Shown here piece after piece: positions 14,001 to 23,000 of a stretch of 64,000 nt of DNA; the stretch's first letter is position 1; each line of letters starts with the position of its first letter. A program made the translations under genes and the position numbers. The notes under the pieces are model-generated. The model ran no database searches and was not told where the DNA came from. It saw only the letters and a program-made list of their open reading frames with translations. Source of the stretch: Oasisia sp. SBJ-2009 (taxonomy: Eukaryota > Annelida > Polychaeta > Sabellida > Siboglinidae); NCBI GenBank assembly GCA_964017155.1, contig OZ024855.1, forward strand, positions 1,795,279 to 1,859,278. Direction: 5' to 3'.

Positions 14001-17000
14001 AGGTGCCTAGACTTCCATGGTAGCTTGTATACCCAAATAATCTATAATTATGATGATAAGCTTTTAGGGTTGAATACTGTTGTATCGTGTATACCCCGGG
14101 CTTCTGTCATCTGATGTTGCCACCAGGGCTTTTGCAGCGTCAGTGCGAGTGATACTTGCTTGTGTGCACGTACGTATTACACTGTGGCTAGTTATAACGG
14201 TTCCTGGTTCAATTTATTTGTACAAGTGTTAGCTGCAGACATGTAAGATTGTTCTCCAAAGCTGCAGTAATCATCTATGTTGAACATTTAATGTTGTGTC
14301 ATTTCAGGACTGATCCCGTGTCGTGAACTGCATTGTGTTCATGGAACTTGTCATCGAGACGCTGACACTGGGTCTCACTGTAAGTGTGTCTCTGGCTACC
14401 GCGGCCGTCTGTGTGACACAAGTAAGATGTTACTTTTATCTCCGTATTCACTTAGTCAGCTGATGACTGGTTGCATGTTTCAGTTATATGCTTCTGCTAT
14501 GTTTGATTAACTGAACCCATCATAATGTGATAGAGATCTTTATGAAAATGTCCACTGAGACTGTGTTTATGCAGCACTCTCTGATACAAAATATATAAAG
14601 CTGTGTTAGCTCTGTGTGTGAATTATTGCCAAGTCCAGAGTGTGTATTTCGATTATTGCTGACAATAAATATTCTCTGATTGCAGCCATCACGTACTGTG
14701 CTGACGTCACCTGTCGCCACGGCGGCACATGCTACGATAGGCCGCACGATGACTTCATCTGTCGGTGTACCTGGGACTTCGCAGGAACCTATTGCGAGAC
14801 AGGTGAGTTTGTAGGCACTGCTACACGACCAGACAATGCCGTGCGACAATGCAGCATGTTTGATGTTTAGCCGTTATGTCGGATGGCCTTTTACCGCCAC
14901 CCGCTCACAGAGTGGCGGACGGAAGTGCGACTACGTATGATGGTCACGTCTCACTGTTTCACTGAGGTGGGGGTGTCAATGCGAAACGCTGTTTTCATTG
15001 GCCATCGGATAAGAATAACGCTCGTTGGATCGCCCTCAGACACCAAGCAATGTCTGATGGTGACGAAAACATGTGCATATTGCCATAGCAATACACCCGA
15101 TGTATGTGATAGTGTGTCATACTTGTTAACTAGAAATGTTGTCTGAGTGGATCGAGTGCTTCAGTGTATGCGCATGAACGCGTGCCTTATATCACGTGAA
15201 TGTTCAGCAAATGCGATTCAGAACACACTGTAGGCCTACATAGCAAAGATTAATCCGAATTAATTGTAGGTGCCAACACAGATATGTAGGAAGCAACTCG
15301 TCCGTTTAAATGTTACCGTTAGGAGCCAGAACGTCAAACATTCGCACGGTGTGAGTTAGGTGAAGATCTTAGGCAGGCAAAATAGGACAAAGTAGCAATG
15401 TGGTTGCTGTATTAAGACATAATAGAACCGATACTAAAATATTATGCGTACTCTCGTAAAGAATAATTGCTGCACAGATGGATGCCCAATTTCATGACAG
15501 GCACCAATGTTGGCAGAATATAATGTAATTGATTGACGCACATCGCCATGCCTTATAGATGTCTCTTTATGATAAACAAAAAACGGAACGGCATTAACAC
15601 TAACCGTACTGGACTGGACAACATACGAAATATTTACATTTCGTTGAATGTCCATGGAAAAAACCAGTTCACGTCGGGATGTATAAAGCCATTTGGCAGA
15701 CAAAAGCATATGATTACTTTGCCGTCGCACACGGTTACTAGTTATATTTTGATGGTCATAAGGATATGTTTTTATACTGTACTTTCAATATATGCATGTC
15801 ATATAGGAGGGGATACATTATACAGTGTAGTTCTCACAGTTACTTCTGACTGTCTCAGTCCATCATCGATGTCTCCTGTAGCCGACATACATAACAGTGT
15901 CTCATTAAACCTCAAACTTCCTTTTTCTTTTACTTTCAGCATGCATCTCATTCTTGCATGGGTCTGTCAGTAAAACGTCTTGCTTATTGTGTGTCATAGA
16001 GAAAGACCATTGCGAGGACGCACCCTGTAACACCAACTACACCGTGTGTAAGAACACGCCGGCCAAGGCTCCTGGCTACGAGTGCGTGTGCCAGTGGTGT
16101 CGCTGTGCCACTGGAGTCGGCGGCAACGAACAGTGCACACTGGGTATGTCATTGTAATATGCCATGCTTTGTCACAAGGGAGATCCAGACCGCCAGATTT
16201 CACGCCGCCATCGTCATAGACAATGTCTAACATATAATGCAGTGAAATGTTACCTGTGTGGATTCTACACATTGAAATCAATTTGAAAATATTGTCTTGA
16301 GTATCAAGCAGAGTTTAACTTACGTGTTAATTATCGAATCTGTTAATTTATTTCTCTGAACTACTTCAGCGTTTGTTTCCACAAGTCTCTCCAAAGAAAC
16401 AAGACAGGTTCCAGTCGTCGATGTGGCAGTTGTATCCAATTGTTTTATGACAGGGTCATCGATCACCGTTGAGTGTATAAGAGAAATATACGCCGTACAA
16501 CAGTCGTAACCATAGTAATACAGCCACCTCGTTGTTATCGTAACCATAGTAATACAGCCACCTCGTTGTTATCGTAACCATAGTAATACAGCCACCTCGT
16601 TGTTATCGTAACCATAGTAATACAGCCACCTCGTTGTCATCGTAACCATAGTAATACAGCCACCTCGTTGTCATCGTAACCATAGTAATACAGCCACCTC
16701 GTTGTTATCGTAACCACAGTAATACAGCCATCTCGCTATTATCGTAACCATAGTAATACAGCAACTTCGCTGTTATCGTAACCATAGTAATACAGCCACC
16801 TCGTTGTTATCGTAACCATAGTAATACAGCCACCTCGTTGTTATCGTAACCATAGTAATACAGCCACCTCGTTGTTATCGTAACCATAGTAATACAGCCA
16901 CCTAGTTGTTATCGTAACCATAGTAATACAGCCATCTCGCTATTATCGTAACCATAGTAATACAGCCATCTCGCTATTATCGTAACCATAGTAATACAGC

Positions 17001-20000
17001 AACCTCGCTGTTATCGAAACAATAGTAATACAGCCACCTCGCCATTATCGTCACCTTGATAATACAGCCATTTGGCCATGCATGCCGTGCATCAGTATAA
17101 TACACTGGATTAATTTACGCCTGACTATCGCTATAATTTGTTGTATGTTTCAGATCCGACACATGCATGCATTCACGCAAAGTCAAAACCAAAATATGCT
17201 GGACGGAAGGATTTCTTCATATCTCACCCGTACAACTGTTCATGGTACATCCGGTGCTACGGCGATGGTCGCCGTGGAGACAACATGCGGTGTGCGTCTC
17301 CACTTCGCTTCAACCCCAACTACAATAGTACCATGAACGATTACTGCCTCAATCCTGAAATGTTGCTGAAGTGCACAGAGACAACCATCACACCAACGAC
17401 AACAACAACTTCTACAACAACAACTACCAGACCAGCAAGTCTAAGTAATGCTTATAGTTTAATAAACTTACCATGACATTTGTTTAGTCCATCACCTCGC
17501 TAAAATTAACCAATGTCACAAGTGCAGCTATCAGTTATCTTTGGAAACCTATTTCAACGGTGGTGAGTTTGAAGCATGTCCAACATATACTTGAACAACA
17601 AGTGGTATAGTGAATATATATTTTTCCGAATGTTTATATATGAATTGTTTGTACATTTATAGGAAGAATCTGTTCGTGATTATCTCTGATATAAATTGTT
17701 GAGATAGAATAAGATAACAATTGGTGTAGTTAGTTTAGACAATTTTAATAAGTGTAGGTCAACATGGTTTTTAATTTTTCTGTTGTTTGCCCAATATGGA
17801 AAAACGTGACTAAATAAGGTGCAAGTGTGTGTTCTGTTGCATGAGCAGAACCTGGATATTGCGACACTTACAACCCGTGTGAACATGGTGGAACTTGTAT
17901 CAGCAAGGGTCGAGACAACTATATCTGCATGTGTCCGAAATGTGGATGTTCCAGCGAGCCACCGTTACCCAATTGTGCCATAAGTACGTTGATCAGCATT
18001 CGTTCTTATTGCTGCTTCGTCTTTCTTTCCTTCAACTACGTCACGCCACAGTGTTAAAAGAAGGACAAGTTACCAATTTATCCCCACTTGGGATGTTTTT
18101 CTTTCCGTTGTAATTTTTATGAAATGATTGTGGTAATGGGAATGCATATAGCATGACTATACTACATAGAGAACGTAAACAAAGTGTAATTAAAGTTGAT
18201 GTTTTTGTAGTCCATTCGCTCCTAACTACTAGCAATCTCATACAAAGCAGTGTATCTTAAACAAACAAGAGATTCTCAACTAAAGGAGTTTAACCAAAAT
18301 TCAACTGGAATTTTCACATGCAAATTTGACATGCAAACTTGTGTTACAATTCAGTTGAATTTCAACTCGTGTTCAGCTGTTGAATTTAAAATAAACAAAT
18401 GTAAGTAGACGTTTGCAAATTAATACGGAAATGAGTTGAGTTTCAATTTGTGTAGAATCTCAGGTTCAGGGCCGAAGGCTGATTCCGATTCAGTTCCGTA
18501 ATCGGAATCAGTCATTTTGAAAACAGGGGTATCGGCCTCGGTTTGTCTGGAATCGGAGTCGGTTGATGGGACATCTACAGAATCTGAATTGGAATCTGAA
18601 TTGCTTTGAATGGAATCGGAATTGGAAATTGAATTGCATTATGAGACCGATTGTTATTCGTCAGTAATTGTGAAAGAAATATGAAACCAATGTATTCATC
18701 AGTCTTAAATATTATTAAATTCAATTGGAAGCACCATTCGTTCTGTGGCGTGGATTGCCTCTACCTTGCCAGCCATTCAAATATGTTATGAGACCCAAAC
18801 AAGGGCCTGACTCTGAAGTCCAGCTTCCTACAGTTGAAGTTTTCAACAAATCGTCCAACCAATCCATTGGATTACCGTAACAAAGTAGGCCTACGCCTTT
18901 TGATGATGACATATTTTGTTTGCTTTCAGACAAAACCACTATCTGTGGAAAAAACAAATTTGATAGAGGTGAAAACCTCCTCGACCATCCCTACAACTGC
19001 ACCAAGTACATATCCTGCACAAACGACCACACATTCAGCCACGAAGCTTATGTGTCAAATTACACAGATGGAAGACACGTGTTCTACCGGGCTGGCCAAC
19101 GCTCTGCCTGGAGGCACGAGTCTGTGGTGGCCTGTGCTGTACAAGAATGTAAGTCAACATTCGTTCATCTACGCGTTCTGCATGCGTGCGAGCGAGCGAG
19201 CGAGCGAGCGTGCGTGCGTGCGTGCGTGCGTGTGTGTGTGTGCGTGTGTGTGTGTTCTCTATAAAGATCACGTAACAATTGGCCCAAACTTTAAATAATC
19301 CGTGCGTATTCATGAAAAACTAGTTAATAACTTCATTAACTAGTGTCCAGAAATGCATCTGTTTCACCTTAGGTTTAACACGTTTGCTTTCCTTATCGTT
19401 ATTTGGAACCCCGGGTCCTCTTCTCGGGCATCGATAGCTAGCCGTATTGCTCACTCAAGTTCTATCACAAAGAGGTAGGGTGCTAGCGTGTCACCCTGTA
19501 GCACTCTCGCTGTGATGTCAAAAAGCCAAGTTTTGCAATGTGGTTACTGTTCTTTGGCACGTGTGTTTCTATACTTGTTAGAAATAGCTGCTACTAGTTG
19601 TTTTGGTACAACACACGCTTTAAGAGTCGTCATCGTCTGGCCACAAGTACGTGTGTTAAGCGCTTGTCTCTTAGGTGGTGGTTAACCTCAGGACGTGTTC
19701 TGTTTAATATCGTCTCGTTGGATGTCTTCGCGCAAATGTAGTTCAAGCTATAATGCCTTTGTAATTCTTTGCCACTACATCCCCTACATATAAATGTGGT
19801 GTACAATTCTCCTACGATACTCGATATGGTATGTTACATGATGTTTTCAACAAAAAATATTATTTTAACAATAAAAAAGTCAGTACAGTTTGGCTTATGC
19901 TGGGAGACTTCGCAGTTAGAATGTGGCACTTACAAAAGTTAGAAAACCCATTCAAATTGTAAACACGGATGCTATTCAGGTAGGTAATTGTCAAAAATTA

Positions 20001-23000
20001 GATCACAAAACAGCGAAGATGTGCTATTATTTACTATCCCTGGTAAAAGAAGAGATAAGTGTCTTTTCCGAATTGTATTTTCACTCTTCTTGATTTGTTG
20101 TCAAATACTGTTTTCAATTGAATGTCTTTGTAACGCGGTCTCTACCATAAAGGCACGGGGACGTCATAGAAGAACAGACATGTGTAGTGCGCACAAAGTA
20201 ACGGACATGAAGTAGCGTGGCCACGTTGTGTTTCTAGCTCGTTCGCAGTGTGCTGAAGTGAACTGTTTGAATGGTGGGACATGTGAAGACACTCTCAGTG
20301 GCTACAAGTGTCACTGTGCATGGGGATATACAGGAAGGAAATGTGAAACCCGTGAGTAACTGTGTTTGTATATGAATGACATACTACCGACGTCTATGTG
20401 AAAAATGTATGATGGTGGTTTCTGTGGTGGTAGTTTGTAGACTCAGGGGTCTATGTGGCCCAGTACTGTGGCAGTGTATAGACCCCTGGGCTTTTGGAAT
20501 CTAATACTGTCGTACAGTGTATACAAAGGGGCTTCTGTTGTGAGAGTTTGTAGACACTTCGCTTCTGTGGTGTGTAAATAAATCACTTGAATCATAAAGA
20601 GCTGCTATTGGTACTTAATTGTTCGTACTTTGACTGGTTATAGCGGCTGGTGGTTTTACTTATATATTATAGTGATAGCTGCAGACATGTAAGATTGAAT
20701 TGTTCTCCAAAGCTGCAGTAACCACCTATGTTGATAATTATAATGTTATCTCATTTCAGGACTGATCCCGTGTCGTGAACTGCATTGTGTTCATGGAACT
20801 TGTCATCGAGACACTGACACTGGGTCTCACTGTAAGTGTGTCTCTGGCTACCGCGGCCGTCTGTGTGACACAAGTAAGATGTTACTTTTATCTCCGTATT
20901 CATTTAGTCAACTGATCAATGGTTGTATGTTTGAGCTATGCGCTTCTGTTATGTTGCGTTTTGATTAACTGTATCTGCATAGATGAAAATCTATGTTCGA
21001 GGAACAGACTCATCAGCACGGAAAATGTCAATGGATGGAGTGAGACATGTTTACCGCTGTATGTGTTTGCCTATATGTGGTTTGCAGTCTTCGCGAATAT
21101 ATTTGCGCGGTGTTTGCATGTGTGTATACACGACATTATCCTATGGCTGTTGTAGAGATATAACGTTAATTCTGTACCGTTTGCTGTTTAGAAACAACAT
21201 TGGGCGAGTAGCATAATATATTTGTCCCAACTCACCTAATATACTGATTTCATCGCTAAAATACACAATATTTAAAAGTGGTTTTAGTTATGACATTCCA
21301 TTGTTATAAGTAACAATTAACCAGACAACAACACAGTTTGACTAGTGTGATGGTTCTGACATTTTTCGAATTTCGAAAGCTTAAAAAAATCTCCGTCTGT
21401 TGAAATGTCGATTGTTCCAAATTCCTGAACTGCTCAGATGATGGATTAATCGACACGGTGCTGTCGTATTGTATTGTGTTGTGTTGTGTTGTGTTGTGTT
21501 GTGTTGTGTTGTGTTGTGTTGTGTTGTGTTGTGTTGTGTTGTGTTGTGTTGTGTTGTGTTGTGTTGTGTTGTGTTGTGTTGTGTTGTGTTGTGTTGTGTT
21601 GTGTTGTGTTGTGTTGTGTTGTGTTGTGTTGTGTTGTGTGGTGTTGTGTTGTGTTGTGTTGTGTTGTATTGTATTGTATTGTATTGTATTGTATTGTATT
21701 GTATTGTATTGTATTGTATTGTAAAGAGGTGGTCAAGGTATTTGCGAAATGAAGGTAATTTATACAACCTTGCACTGAGTATGTGTATGCGCGGAACTCT
21801 GCTCTACAAAATATGCAAATGACATTAACTGTTACAGCTGCTGGTGAACTACTGCCAAATTATCCCTTCCAGAGGACGTTAATACATGGGCACTGTTGCT
21901 TACAGTAAATGCTCTTTGGTTGCAGCCATCAAACATTGCGCTAACGTCACTTGTCTAAACGGTGGCACATGCAACGACAGCCCGAGTGATGGCTTCATAT
22001 GCCGGTGTACCAGAGACTACACAGGAACCTATTGCGAAACAAGTGGGTTTTAGAGACAGTAGAATTGTTGTTTGTTTGGACGGTGTGTTTGTCTGTGTGC
22101 ACGCAAGCATTCATGCAAGCAACATGCGCCATATCACGTGAGTGTTTGGCTAGTTTGACTCAACAACATACTTCACAACTCATGTGAGTATTTACCTAGT
22201 TTGACTCAACAACACATTTCACAACTCATGTGAGTATTTAGCTAGTTTGACTCAACAACACACTTCACAACTCATGTGAGTATTTAGCTAGTTTTACTCA
22301 ACAACACACTTCACAACTCATGTGCGTATTTAGCTAGTTTGACACAACAACACACTTCACAACTCATGTGAGTATTTAACTTGTTTGACTCAACAACACA
22401 CTTCACAACTCAAGTGAGTATTTAGCTAGTTTGACTAAATAACACAATTCACATATCATGGCTAAATAAAAAAGAATCATTTCAAGAACCAAGTGGCTCA
22501 TAATTATGTTCTATGCTAAAAGAGATGGCAATATGTCATGGATCATCCATCTGGGCAAATATGAAATTTCAGTGCACGTAAAAGTAAAAAATGTAACAAA
22601 TTTGATTTAAAGCACCTGAATGGGCAGATTATCGAACAGGTAATCTGGTATTTTTCATGAGTTGGGTCATTCTCAAATGTTAGAATTTGTAACCGTTGTT
22701 TAGTCCGACACGGCGAATATGTATTTGTATAATTGGCGTTCAAGTATCAATCGAGAGTCCATTATCACACAAATTTATATAACTGTATTTTGGTACCAAT
22801 TTAGTATGTTGTGGCAAAATTATAGCACTCGCCAATAAATGCTTCAACACGTTATGGTGATAACAACGGACACACTAATCCGGGGTATCACATAACTGTT
22901 CTTTTCTTAATTCAAAATACGACAAATAGCCGCTCTTATTTATACGCTCTCAACCATATATACAATATGCTGTCACCTAACTTATCATTTGTCTTAATAA

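Noticed and set aside
18721..18957. 78-codon minus-strand frame just upstream of exon 14
   Set aside because: It overlaps the exon 14 acceptor and start on the opposite strand and shows no clear retrotransposon or domain motif.
21446..21822. Cys-Val-Leu and Asn-Thr-Gln repeat frames over the pentanucleotide tract
   Set aside because: A low-complexity pentanucleotide repeat is open in several frames on both strands, with no flanking coding evidence.
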